Below, one piece after another: positions 32,181 through 45,130 of a stretch of DNA of 64,000 nucleotides. The position numbers and the translations under genes were made by a program. This DNA comes from Argopecten irradians (lineage: Eukaryota; Mollusca; Bivalvia; Pectinida; Pectinidae): the NCBI RefSeq assembly GCF_041381155.1, contig NC_091149.1:8138609-8202608 (forward strand), given 5' to 3'. Under the pieces are notes generated by a model that worked only from the letters and a program-made list of their open reading frames with translations, did not search any database and had not been told where the DNA came from. How positions within the stretch are numbered: the stretch's first letter is position 1; each line of letters begins with the position of its first letter.

Positions 32181-33970
32181 TAACTTGTCAGTTATTGATG
32201 TCGACATCTAAACTAAAAGATGTCGACATCTGGTCTTGAATGTGGAAATCAAAGGCCACCCTTTCATAGACCACTGTGTATATGCAGCAAAAGCCATACA
32301 GCAGAGATCGACGTTGATTTTGTTAATTCAAGTTTTTATTTATTTGATTTCAAAATAAAAAAAAATTGTGATCCTGCACATCCCGGCCATGAAACTGTAG
32401 TCTGCGTGTACGTAGCTGTTAGCCCGAGCCAAGGAAGTGTACAACGAATTATTAATATATATAACCGTGGGTTGAAAATTCGTTTCAAAGCTGTGTGTGT
32501 GTTTTGTTGATTGGCATTCGTACCAAGTCCATGTAGTACATACCGTAATATACTATATCAAAAGAATGAATGAAAAAAATGAAAAAAAAAAATAAAATAA
32601 AAAAAAAGAAGATTTTTTTATATTGTATTTTCTTGTGAATCCCGAAAAATACCAGTTACGTAATTTAAAAGCCATAAAGGTCACAGTACAGGTACACAAT
32701 ACACATTGGGAAACCAGCTATACTTGTTAGCTTGGCCTGTCCATATATATACATAAATATTTACATCCCTCGATGCACTTAAATAAAGGCACAACGAATT
32801 TTTGTTACGGTCTTAATGGTCAGATTCAACCTTTGGGCTAAAAATCCTCCAGGGACGCGGTTTTAAACTCCCAACTCGCGATACATCTGCATCTATTTTT
32901 CGTAGTAAAAACATGCGTTTTTTGTAGTCAAACGTAGTAAAAAAAAAGTCACGTGCTTATACCTCATTCATGCCATTGGCCGGAATATACAATTGTATTA
33001 TGGGTAACTTGTGATCACGTGATTTTGTGTTTACTTCCAAATATGGTGATAGTTTGCTTGCCATTTCTTCGGAGAAATTGATTTATTTGAAAATATTTAG
33101 ACTCCAAAATGTCTTTAATATTGCATGCATATCATTTTGACTTGCACATATATGCACTGTTTTACTAAAAATAATGAACTGAATGAGTTATAAAACTGAC
33201 ATTTCCACGTTTTATATATAAATGATATAATACGAATTGACCAATTCAATAGGTCTAACCGTCTAATCTAGGATCAGCGAAGATCGGCTACTCCCGGCTA
33301 AATTCGTAGAATTCTAAATTTATATTTATATATTTTATTACCTGGTTTAGGGTTCAGAACATATACATATAACACAGAGAAAATAAGGCCAAATTATGTA
33401 TAAATACCAGGTCAGAGAAATCACTCTATTTTGGAAGTAAACACACACTCATGTGATCACTAGTTACCCACTAAAACAATTCCATATTTATTTCGGCCAA
33501 TGGCATGAATGAGGTATAATCACGTGACTTGTTTTACTACGTTTTACTACAAAGAACGCGTGCTTTGTACCATTATGGGGGAAATCCTCCGCGGATCGTG
33601 GTTTCATTTCCACCATTTGAAATTGTTAGCAATACTATCATATCATAGTTTATTTTCCATATTATTTCCAAACAAATAGTTATAAGTTTCCGCATAGCCC
33701 ACTTAGCTTTTTGGGAAACTAATACATACATGTATGTACACATATACTATGAAACACGGGCTTATGCTTCCCGCCTGGTAAATTGGGACCTAGGACCTAA
33801 CTCATTATGCTTCGGTAGGTTCCGTACGAAAATGTATCATTTTGTTTCTTCATAGATTGAAAGGTCTCAAGGCCCACTACCAATATTGTGAATTTCATGA
33901 CCCTGGGGTCTCGGGAATTTTCCCCAGGGGATAGGGTCTTTACCATAGTTTATATAGGGAAACACATTCA
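32181..33970 (+). repeat. Foldback arm A
   Basis: Begins gtcagttattgatgtcgaca. Passes through cgacgttgattttgttaatt and tttgcttgccatttcttcgg and ends near ggggatagggtctttaccat. The complement is at 45130-47040. Stretches such as ttcttcggagaaattgattt also recur inverted in arm B. Non-coding. Confidence 0.8.
33682..33723 (+). repeat. Dispersed AAGCTTCC...GGAAGCT repeat in arm A
   Basis: aagtttccgcatagcccact followed by tagctttttgggaaacta; relative of 17064-17104. Confidence 0.7.
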
Positions 33971-35369
33971 TGAGCATTATTTGCTCAATTTTCATAGGAA
34001 ACAGATGTAATGGAATCAAATACTCTTCATATATTAAAAGGTTAAATGGATATCATCACTGGCTGATTTCATGGGCCTGATAGGCCAATATATGGTGTTT
34101 ATATACAGTGTATGTATTTGTTTCATTCTGTATCCGAAATCTGGTGACCAATCAGAAAAAAACATGCATGGTTGACAGGTGGCTATGTGTTTTGTTATTC
34201 CTGCTATATAGACTTCATTTTTAGTTTTCCCATGTTATAAAACATTTCCAAGAGGAAAGAAAAAGTTGAAAAATTACAGAAATAGAGAAAAGATCCATCT
34301 TTAATTGGCATGATTTACATCAGTCAGTAGTGGGTACCAAGTTCATTAAACTTTTTAAATGTGCAACTGCAGAGGCGTAGGAAGAAAAAGAGTCCTCCTG
34401 CACATTTTTTGTACTTCATTTTAGAAAATTTTGCCGCTTTGTGTCGCATTTCCTAAAAGTTCAAGCACGTAATGTTCAAACCTTTAATAATAAAAATTCA
34501 ATACACATGAACTAGACTAAAAATGTCCATCAAGGGATTCTACTATTTCAAAAATGTTTCTTAAAATATTAAATTGTATATATGTCTAAGCAAGACAACT
34601 AAATCAATTCATTTTTTTTTAGTTAAACAACAATGTGCTGACGGTGTGAAGTCGTATGTTGAGATCGAGCAGGGTTGCATAATGATATGACGACATTCAC
34701 AATTATAATTTCTAAATGCAGGTAAATGTAAATCGAAAAATTACCACGTTAAGAACGCATTAAAATCCTCAAAATACACCGTAAAACTCATCTTGGCCAT
34801 TCCAAATCGTAATATTTTTCGCGGGGGAGACCCCCGGACCCCCAGAACACCAAAGTCGCGCATTCGGCGCTCGCAAAATCATCAAAATCGTAATTTTTTT
34901 CCGGGGGAGATCCCCGGACCCTCAAAACACCAATATCTCGCGCATTCGGCGTTCGCAAAATCATCAAAATACATCGTAAAAATTATCTCAGCCATTCTAA
35001 ATCGTAATTTTTTTTCCGGGAGAGACCCCCGGACCTCCAAACACCAAAATCTCGACTCTTCGACGCTCGCACGCCATTTTGCATATTCATTAATTTCCTG
35101 TTAGCGTCGCCATTGATATGGATGTGTACAAGGATTATATGTAATGATTTATGAGGAAAAAGTATATAAAGTATTATGGTTGTGTGTTGAATTGAGTGAC
35201 CTATTGCAATTGTCTTTTGGCCGGCATCATCCAGTGTCTGTTGTAAACAATTTACAATCTTCTTAATAACCAAGAACCTCATACATGGACATGTTATTGG
35301 GCCATAGCATGCTGGGATGAAGGGATACAAAGTTTGTTCAAATCAATGATCTTGACCTATGTGCCAAGT
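33971..35369. other. Insertion-like segment inside the first foldback half
   Basis: This 1.4 kb has no counterpart between arms C and D. It begins near a cagaggcgtaggaag word at 34371, which resembles hAT termini, and contains a GC-rich triplicate (34800-35075). No gene is seen. Confidence 0.45.
34800..35075. repeat. Three GC-rich tandem copies, 81-113 bp
   Basis: Each has a gggggagacccccggaccc-type palindromic core after cgtaattttt and ends with caccaa...tcgcgcattcggcgctcgc. Core starts are near 34808, 34888 and 35002. Confidence 0.75.
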
Positions 35370-37680
35370 CACAGGGCTGAGACATATTTATTATTTATTT
35401 GTTTGTTTAAAAGCAAAACATTATTTATAACTGTGCATATCGGAATTTAGGTGACTGTTAGACTTATATATCCTTATTGCCTTCTGCTCATTCTCAACTC
35501 TCATCCATTTGTAAACAATTCAAATTTTAACAAACTTCTTCTCCACAACACGATTTTTCTCATTTTACAGCAAGTACAAACAACAACAATCAAATAACAA
35601 TCATGAATATTTTGTATTGATATCATTTTTTTGCAAATTTTCAGCAAAACAAACATGTTTCAAATTAAATTAGTACACATATTTGATTAATATATTTGAT
35701 CTGCATTCATTATTGAATTTAAAAAAAAACGAAAAAAAAATTATATCATAGCGAAGGTACATGGTTTGTCATTTTAATCAAGGGAGATAAATCCGTTTTG
35801 AAGGCTTTTCCACAAAGTGGAGTGGAAAAGTTAAGATTAATTCACTTCCCATGCATTATTCAACCAAATTTAGCCTGGTACATTTCCTGGTCAACATCAA
35901 TTATAATTTCAACACAAATTAATTAGATGATGTTTCAAGTAATTGTCGAGTATATATACATGAACTTTGACATCTGCCATGGCACAACATGTAATCTTCA
36001 ATTTATCAATGTTTCACAATCAAAGTCTACTCTAAGCCTTCTGTTTCAAATGGTGGAAATGAAAACACGATCCGTGGGGGATTTTCCCAATAATGGTACG
36101 TAGTAAAACAAGTCACGTGATTTTACCTCATTCATGCCATTGGCCGAAATAAATATGGAATTGTATTAGTGGGTAACTAGTGATCACATGAGTGTGTGTT
36201 TACTTCCAAATAGAGTGATTTCTCTGACCTGGTATTTATACATAATTAGGCCTTTTGAAGAAGATCTTATTTTCTCTGTGTTATATGTATATGTTCTGAA
36301 CCCTAAAGCAGGTAATAATATATATAAATATAAATTTAGAATTCTACGAATTTAGCCGGGAGTAGCCGATCTTCGCTGATCTTAGATTAGACGTTTAGAC
36401 CTATTGAATTGGTCAATTCGCATTATATCATTTATTTGCAAAACGTGGAAACGACAGTTTTATAACTCATTTCAGTTCATTATTTATAGTAAAATAATAC
36501 ATATGTGCAAGTCAAAATGATATACATGCAATATTAATAACATTTTGGAGTCTAAATATTTTCAAATAAATCAATTTCTCCGAAGAAATGGCAAGCAAAC
36601 TATCACCATATTTGGAAGTAAACACACAATCATGTGATCACTAGTTACCCATAATGCAATTGTATATTCCGGCCAATGACATGAATGAGGTATAAGCACG
36701 TGACTTTTTTTACTACGTTTTTACTACAAAAAATAGATGCAGATAAATCCCGAGTTTGGAGCTAAAACCGCGTCCCGCGGGAGGTTTTCTAGCCCAAAGA
36801 TTGAATCTGGCCATTAAGACCGTAACAAAAATTCGTTGTGCCTTTATTTAAGTGTATCGAGGGATGTAAATATTTATGTATATATATGGACAGGGCAAGC
36901 TAACAAGTAAAGCTGGTTTCCAAATGGGTATTGTGTATCTGTACTGTGACCTTTTTGGCTTTTAAATTACGTAACTGGTATTTTTCGTGATTTGCAAAAA
37001 AAATGAAATCTTGAAAAAATCACTGTAATATAGTATAGTACGGTATGTACCACATGGACTTGGTACGAATGCTAATCCACAAAGCACACACACAGCTTTT
37101 AAACGAATTTTCAACCCACGGTTATATATATTAATAAATGATTATGGCCAAGAGGATGGAAATTCGTTGTACAAAGCAGAGTCCTTTTGCACTCTAACTT
37201 CCTCAGCTCGGACTCACAGTTACAATGTGTACATATACGCAGGCTACAGCTGCATGGCCGGGATGTGCAGGATCACAATTTTTAATTTTGAAATCAAATA
37301 AATAAAAACTTTTCTGAATTAACAAAATCAACGTCGAACTCTGCTGTGTGGTGCCTTGCTGCATATACACAGTGCCCTATGAAAGCGTGGCCTTTGAATT
37401 CTACTTTCAAGACCAGATGTCGACATCTTTAAGTTTAGATGTCGACATCGATAAATGACAAGTCGGTGTCACACCCGAGCATAAACACGAGTAATCGCCG
37501 AGTTACCGACTTTCTACATAATTATCTTGGAATCATTATGTGGGCAGGTTCATGTGGTAAGTCGACATATTCTTCTGTTTATGTCGACATCTTCCGATAT
37601 GATGTCGGCAACTCGATGGCAGAAATATGCCACCATATTTTCTTTACTTTTTTGTAGGTTTCCAAATATTTTATGCGTAT
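35370..37680 (-). repeat. Foldback arm B
   Basis: Reverse-complement counterpart of 42655-45130. Examples are gcatgcattattcaaccaaa-type sequence at 35855 against ttggttgaataatgcatgg at 44516, and cgacatcatatcgg-type sequence near 37600 against 42730. It ends with gatgtcgacatctttaagtt. Confidence 0.8.
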
Positions 37681-37771
37681 ACCTGCATTTACATATGATT
37701 TTTGTCCAAAACAAGCATAACTACCATTCTTAATATCTACCGTACCGCTCACAAGACGTCAAATTCACAAT

Positions 37772-37861
37772 TTGTCGTGTTGTCGAGTTGTCGACTTGTC
37801 GTGTTGTCGCCTTGTCGTGTTGTCGACTTGTCGTGTTGTCGAGTTGTCGACTTGTCGCCTT
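37772..37861 (+). repeat. TTGTCGNN 8-mer array
   Basis: Eleven perfect units in register with NN = TG AG AC TG CC TG AC TG AG AC CC, then ttcctgttacac. Confidence 0.9.
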
Positions 37862-37865
37862 CCTG

Positions 37866-38355
37866 TTACACACGCGCAAACAATGGATAACACTCGCCAT
37901 ATTGGATTGCTAATGAAAATAATTGTGTGCATGTGGTTGTAGCTAGATGAAGATATTTGATAGCAATTTCTTTACCGAGAGTTGTCAAAGTTTTTTTTCT
38001 CTGAACTATGAATTTCAAAAATTTGTTTATTATATGATAATCGTGTAATAATGGTCTGGTCGTGCCGTCTGTGCGTGACTTTGGCTCGGGTAAGGGTACA
38101 ACGTATACATGTACCTGCTTTATCGTATTGATCAACGATTTGTAATTTCAATGGTATCAATTAAAATACTTTACAATGACGGGGAATTTGTCAATATTTT
38201 ATGTTATATGTTTCATAAGAAAGGTAGAACAATACATTTATGCCACATTTTGCTTCTTGGTTATGTAATAGAATAAGCCTTAGTGAATTGTCCCTTTAAG
38301 GTCACTTGAACCGCTAAGGCCTAATAGTTCGAAGGCCCGTTAATCCGAAAATTAG
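37866..38355 (+). repeat. Sub-arm X
   Basis: Its complement is at about 47070-47367: cgcaaacaatggat, cgccatattggattgctaat, ttgatagcaatttctttacc and cgtgtaataatggtctggtc are all matched. Confidence 0.75.
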
Positions 38356-39208
38356 AAAATATTGCAATTTATGTAGTTGTTTTACTTCATGTAAATTGAT
38401 AGTTTGACATGTTATCAATAAATTGTGATAAATACATTTTTCGGCAATTCTTTAAAATTATTTAACTGCAAACTTCTATGGACGGCAAGTTGTGATTTCT
38501 TCAATGAGCATTGCATGATAAATACATCAAAATTATAAATAAAAAAAAATCATAAAGAGATAGAAAATATCTTACATTTTATAAGATGTCACATAAATAT
38601 ACATTTTATGAATTATCTTATAAACATACGCCTAATGTAAAGCTTATGTGTACTGCAATTTGATTGCATTAGGGATAACATGGCTGCATGAATGGATGAT
38701 ATATATCACCAATTCTAACCTGCCTGCATGTTTGAAATATGTATTTCCCGACTTATTTTTGTGTTTCCTGCTTCCTTTTACTTGTTAATCCTCCCCTTTT
38801 TTCAATGATGAAAATGGTTCGCATAATGGTAATTTCTGGGAAACTAATAACCAGGATTGCAGTGTACATATACACTCTTTCATATCGGATACGTTTACGT
38901 ACATGTATTGCAAGATTATGTTTTTTTTTACAATTTCATTTCGTTTTTTGTCGGTGACCCTACGCTACATTTGTGATAATTGTAGCGTAGTGTAGTGCAA
39001 TCATCCGTGGGTCACTGAAGATGGTGTCAATCTAGAGTTACACATATCTTAGCAAGTTTACTACTGAGTCTTGTAATTAAATTCTGTACATTTATATCGG
39101 TTATCGGACTATCAGACTTTCCGACTAATGGGCCTTAGGACTAACGGTCGTTCGGACTAACGGACGTTCAGATTAACAGGCCTAGGCCTTCGGACTATTA
39201 AGGATAAG
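38312..39208. mobile_element. Possible 0.9-kb element with 30-bp inverted ends
   Basis: The left end gcctaatagttcgaaggccc with gttaatccgaa is answered at 39155-39208 by cagattaacaggcctaggcc with ttcggactatt. Subterminal repeats of cggactaacgg lie near 39130-39165. No transposase is visible. Confidence 0.5.
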
Positions 39209-41840
39209 GTGGTCACCCAGGCAGGTTACCTATCGACATCACTTTTATTTGTCGTCTATCACCATAAACATAACAATTCCATCATCTTCTCAACTGGTCC
39301 GAATTCAACTAAACCTGTTAGGGAACATGTTTAGGATAAGTTGAAGTGTAAAAATCAAGCGGCTGATCTCAACAGGGTAGCTGATCTACATTTATATGTA
39401 ATTATTTGAAAAATGTTATAATGTTGCCACACCTAGGAATCAAAGTTCAATATACGCTATTCGAATAATATATACATGTACCTATATCATAGATGATGTA
39501 TGACGGCTGGGAACATTTTGTTTTATTAATTACCCGATTTTATGTGTTGATTAATTAAGTTATATGTGTCGTAACTAGGCATGCATTTTTTTTCTTCAAG
39601 AAACTATTAAAAACCATCAGGTTCTTTTAAGGTGTGATAATCATTCAAATGGTCAGAAAACCATGTACGATGCCTTGTAAACATTATTTACAAGTCAGAA
39701 TTTATGTCTTATGTATGTTAAGATAAATGCATACCTGCAGTAATCACTTTATAATTTCTTATTACTTTATAAAAATGTTAAAAGAAATTGTAGACCACAT
39801 TTTGGCTTCATAGCCTGACCGCATATGTACTGTCAAAATCATTTTCAGTTCTTATTCATACTTGTAAATGTAATTTTCGAAAGGTTGATGGTGAATAAAA
39901 TATCCAAAAGCTCTTGATTCGTGAGTATGAAAATTACGGCACATATATACAGCTTTTAAGACCAACTACCTTTCCGAAACGAAGAATTCAATTAGCGTTT
40001 GCTTCTTAATTGTTTTCATTTTCATGATATGAATTAACAAAATAGTAGCACATCTAAAATTAAAACAAAATCAATTTTTTTTTCTTATATTGGTGATCCA
40101 ATATAGACACAGGATTAATTGTCTACATGTAGATGGCGATCCAATAATTTGGACCCACCAGAGTGTCATGCATAGACTATTTTGGACGTTTTATGAGTTT
40201 AAATACAAAAATCGGTAAAATCGTAATCTACATGGTGATATATATATTGAGAAGGATGGATAGATCCCGAGACAAACAAAACTTAGTCCACCTACATGTA
40301 GTTTTAGCGGTTAAAATCATATTTATAGTAAGTCTTCACAAAAACGGTTACTACCGTTGGTAAGAGCAATAATTTCCTTTTCAAAATCCTACACAACTAT
40401 ACAAAGTGCTGTCACTAAGACGAAATCAGCCGAAAAATTATGCAAATATTATAAGCCGGATTTGATCTTCATTATATAAATGTTTGCACATTATATAAAG
40501 AAGGTTGCACATCATATAAAGAAGTGTGTACAGAATTTAAAGAAATTTGTACCGAATATAAAGTTTAATTTTAGCTACATAATATAAAGGAAAAGGCATC
40601 GAATATCTCGATATAACGACGGAGCATAATGGTAAATATATCGAATATAACACAGGAATTACCGAATATAAAGATAAAAGCACTGCAGATATACATGCAT
40701 AAGGATGTATATATGTTGTTGTCCCGCCCTGGTAGAATAAATAATAACCCAGACCGTAGCCCGAGGTCATTATTTTAAATTATACCAGGGCGGTATAACA
40801 CCATATGAACCGAAACTGAGGTCCTTATTTTTTATACTAGATATTATTTTCTTTGGCAAGTATCAAACCATTCTCTAATGTGCATGTTACTTACAAGAAA
40901 AAACATTGACCATAGGACACCACCCTGAAGAACTCAATGTTTGCGTAATGTAACTTGAGTTGCTTTTATTGACTTTGCACTCGGACCATATTAACACACA
41001 ATTACACTTGAATGTATCATAATTAGCCAAGCCTCTCTTAACCACAAATTGATCGCTTTGAGAAAGATTATTATATAATTATGATATTCATTTCGTAAAA
41101 TGAACACATGTTTTGTGTATTAGGAATTTCTAGACCCAGAAATACTAATTGTGTACTTTTCTTTTGCAAGAGTTCCATTATATTAAATGTCCACTGGAAG
41201 TATCTATGCTACAGCATTTGATTACTATTGTATGAATTACTGTAGTCAAAATACACAATCAAACTTTCGAGGGTTAAATCTTGCTGTATTACAATAAACA
41301 AATTTTATAAAAAGAATATTAACATTATGTACGTTGTGATGCATGCAGATGATCAAAATAGATGAACTAATTACCAGAAAGATGGGGCACAACACCTTAT
41401 CTGTTCTATAACGCTTTGGACAAAATGAAAGTTTTAATGATTTTTTCTTTTCGTTTTAAATCAAATTCTTTATTAGATCTTAAATTAAGGTTATTGTTTG
41501 ATGTACTGCACACATAACCTATTACAGAAATTAGTAATAATAGATAATATATCGTCTTATCATCCGTGTTCTCTTCAATTCTTCAAATTGAATAATAAGT
41601 TTTAACCGATTAATAACACAATATTTTGTAAAGGAGATTTTACAATATTAAGTTGATATACATGTACATTTGTCCTCTCTGTTACTGTTCATTGTACAAA
41701 CATTTTTGTTCTGTGTTCTGACAATATCCTTTGTTTTGTTAATATTCAATTAATTTAATATTATAATTTCCGTTAAGTATAATACATTTTAAAAGAGTTA
41801 ACAATGGGGAAAAATATAATTTTTTAACAATTTTGAACAT
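39209..41840. other. AT-rich core of the foldback region, no gene
   Basis: No open frame longer than about 77 codons and no recognised family. Degenerate accgaatataaag words repeat at 40500-40680. A hairpin lies at 40722-40797. Confidence 0.5.
40722..40797. repeat. Hairpin repeat ccgccctggta/taccagggcgg
   Basis: Arms tcccgccctggta and taccagggcggta, with further pairing of aataataa and ttattatt-like segments around a gtagcccgaggtc loop. Confidence 0.7.
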
Positions 41841-41869
41841 CGAATATCTTACAAACACACCAAATATTC

Positions 41870-42645
41870 ACAAGCACTGACTTCAGTTTTCTATATTCAA
41901 AGATAGTGGTTATTTCATATAATTTGCGCATGTGTAACAGGAAGGCGACAAGTCGACAACACGACAAGGCGACAACACGACAACACGACAAGGCGACAAC
42001 ACGACAAGTCGACAACTCGACAACACGACAAGTCGACAACACGACAACTCGACAACACGACAAGTCGACATTTTACCGCGACAACACGATATTCTGTACG
42101 CGCTAATTAGCGTGTTTGAAATGTCGACTTGTCGTGTTGTCGACTTGTCGTCTTGTCGTGTTGTCGACTTGTCGCGGTTCGAAAACGCGACAAGTCGACA
42201 TTTTAACTGTTAAATCTCGGGTTGTCACAGTTTGAGACCGCGACAACTCGACAACATGACAAGGCGACAACACAACAACACGAGATGGCCGTAATCAGCC
42301 ACCATTGTCGCCTTGTCGAGTTGTCGCGGTCTCAAACTGCGACAACCCGAGATTTAACAGTTAAAATGTCGACTTGTCGCGTTTTCGAACCGCGACAAGT
42401 CGACAAGACGACAAGACGACAAGTCGACAACACGACAAGTCGACATTTCAAACACGCTAATTAGCGCGTACAGAATATCGTGTTGTCGCGGTAAAATGTC
42501 GACTTGTCGTGTTGTCGAGTTGTCGTGTTGTCGACTTGTCGTGTTGTCGAGTTGTCGACTTGTCGCCTTCCTGTTACTCATGCGCAAATCATTTGAAATA
42601 GCCACTATCTTTGAATATAGAAAACTGAAGTCAGTGCTTGTACTA
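41870..42645. repeat. 770-bp near-perfect palindrome with 8-mer arrays
   Basis: The left arm starts acaagcactgacttcagttt and the right arm ends with the complement at about 42645. Arrays of CGACAANN and TTGTCGNN fill both arms. The loop near 42264-42310 is the element-tip sequence acgagatggccgtaatcagc followed by caccat. A cgctaattagcg palindrome sits in each arm. Confidence 0.85.
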
Positions 42646-42654
42646 TAGACCATA

Positions 42655-45130
42655 TTGGTGGCATATTTCTGCCATCGAGTTACCGACTTACGACTTAATG
42701 ATGTCGACATAATTAAGGCATTAAGTCGACATCATATCGGAAGATGTCGACATAAACAGAAGAATATGTCGACTTACCACATGAACCTGCCCACATAATG
42801 ATTCCAAGATAATTATGTAGAAAGTCGGTAACTCGGCGATTAATCGTGTTTATGCTCGGGTGTGACACCGACTTGTCAGTTATTGATGTCGACATCTAAA
42901 CTAAAAGATGTCGACATCTGGTCATGAAAGTGGAATTCAAAGGCCATCCTTTCATAGGGCACTGTGTATATGCAGCAAGGCGCCATACTATACAGCAGAG
43001 TTCGACGTTGATTTTGTTAATTCAGAAACGTTTTTATATATTTGATTACAAAACTAAAAATTGTGATCCTGCATATCCCGGCCATGCAGCTGTAGCCTGC
43101 GTGTACGTACACATTGTAGCTGTTAATCCGAGCTGAGGAAGTTAGAGTGCAAAAGGGCTCTGCTTTGTACAACGAATTTCCATCCTCTTGGCCATAATCA
43201 TTTATCAATATATACATGTATAACCGTGGGTTGAAAATTCGTTTAAAAGCTGTGTGTGTGCTTTGTGGATTAGCATTCGTATTAATTAAGTCCATGTGGT
43301 ACATACCGTACTATACTATATTACAATTATTTTTTCAAGATTTCATTTTTTTGAATCACGAAAAATATCAGTTACGTAATTTAAAAGCCAAAAAGGTCAC
43401 AGTACAGATACGCAATACCCATTTGGAAACCAGCTTTACTTGTTAGCTTGCCCTGTCCATATATATACATAAATATTTACATCCCTCGATACACTTATAT
43501 AAAGGCACAACGAATTTTTGTTACGGTCTTAATGGCCAGATTCAACCTTTGGGCTAAAAATTCTCCCGCGGGACGCGGTTTTAGCTCCAAACTCGGGATA
43601 TATCTGCATCTATTTTTTTTTTGTAGTAAAAACGTAGTAAAAATGTCACGTGTTTATACCTCATTCATGCCATTGGCCGGAATATAAAATTGTATTATGG
43701 GTAACTAGTGATCACGTGATTGTGTGTTTACTTCCAAATATGGTGATAGTTTGCTTGCCATTTCTTCGGAGAAATTGATTTATTTGAAAATATTTAGACT
43801 CCAAAATGTTATTAATATTGCATGCATATCATTTTGACTTGCACATATGTATTATTTTACTATAAATAATGATCTGAAATGAGTTATAAAACTGTCATTT
43901 TCACGTTTTGTAAATAAATGATTTAATGCGAATTGACCAATTCAATAGGTCTAACCGTCTAATCTAGGATCAGCGAAGATCGGCTACTCCCGGCTAAATT
44001 CGTAGAATTCTAAATTTATATTTATATATATTATTACCTGCTTTAGGTTTCAGAACATATACAGGTACATATAACACAGAGAAAATAAGATCTTCTTCAA
44101 AAGGCCTAATTATGTATAAATACCAGGTCAGAGAAATCACTCTATTTGGAAGTAAACACACACTCATGTGACCACTAGTTACCCACTAATACAATTCCAT
44201 ATTTATTTCGGCCAATGGCATGAATGATGTATAATCACGTGACTTGTTTTACTACGTTTGACTACAAAGAACGCGTGTTTTGTGCCATTATTGGGAAAAT
44301 CCCCCGCGGATCGTGGTTTCATTTCCACCATTTGAAACAGAAGGCTTAGAGTAGACTTTGATTGTGAAACATTGATAAATTGAAGATTACATGTTGTGCC
44401 ATGGCAGATGTCAAAGTTCATGTATATATACTCGACAATTACTTGAAATATCATCTAATAAATTTGTGTTGAAATTATAATTGATGTTGACCAGGAAATG
44501 TACCAGTCTAAATTTTGGTTGAATAATGCATGGAAAGTGAATTATTCAAACACTCTGGATATCGAATTTTTAATCATTAATTTCTTTTGAACTCGGGACT
44601 TTTTGGGTGTGTAATTAGGGGAAAGTTGATAACTTTTTTATAATATATGTACCCTAATTTTCTTTTGTTGATTTACGGACCCTGAAAGATACGGATTATG
44701 CGGCTTTAACTTTTCCACTTTGTGGAAAATCCTTCAAATCGGATTTATCTCCCTTGATTAAAATGACAAACCATGTACCTTTGCTATGTTATAAAGTTTT
44801 TTTTATTTTTTTTTTAAATTCAATAATGAATGCAGATCAAATATATTAATCAAATATGTGTATTAATTTAATTTGAAACATGTTTGTTTTGCTGAAAATT
44901 TGCAAAAAAAAAAAAAAAAAAAAAAATATCAATACAAAATATTCATGATTGTAATTTGTTGTTGTTTTTGTACTTGCTGTAAAATGAGAAAAACCGTGTT
45001 GTGGAGAAGAAGTTTGTTAAAATTTGAATTTTTTACAAATGGATGAGAGTTGAGAATGTCTAACAGTCACCTGAATTCCGATATGCACAGTTATGAATAA
45101 TGTTTTGCTTTTAAACAAACAAATAAATAT
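42655..45130 (+). repeat. Foldback arm C
   Basis: Forward counterpart of arm B. It includes ggtgtgacaccgacttgtca, cgacgttgattttgttaatt, tctccgaagaaatggc-complement sequence and ttgatgttgaccaggaaatg. Non-coding. Confidence 0.8.

Noticed and set aside
37772-37861. Telomere-like repeat
   Set aside because: TTGTCGNN is not a telomeric motif, occurs in both orientations inside a transposon-like block, and varies in a fixed dinucleotide.
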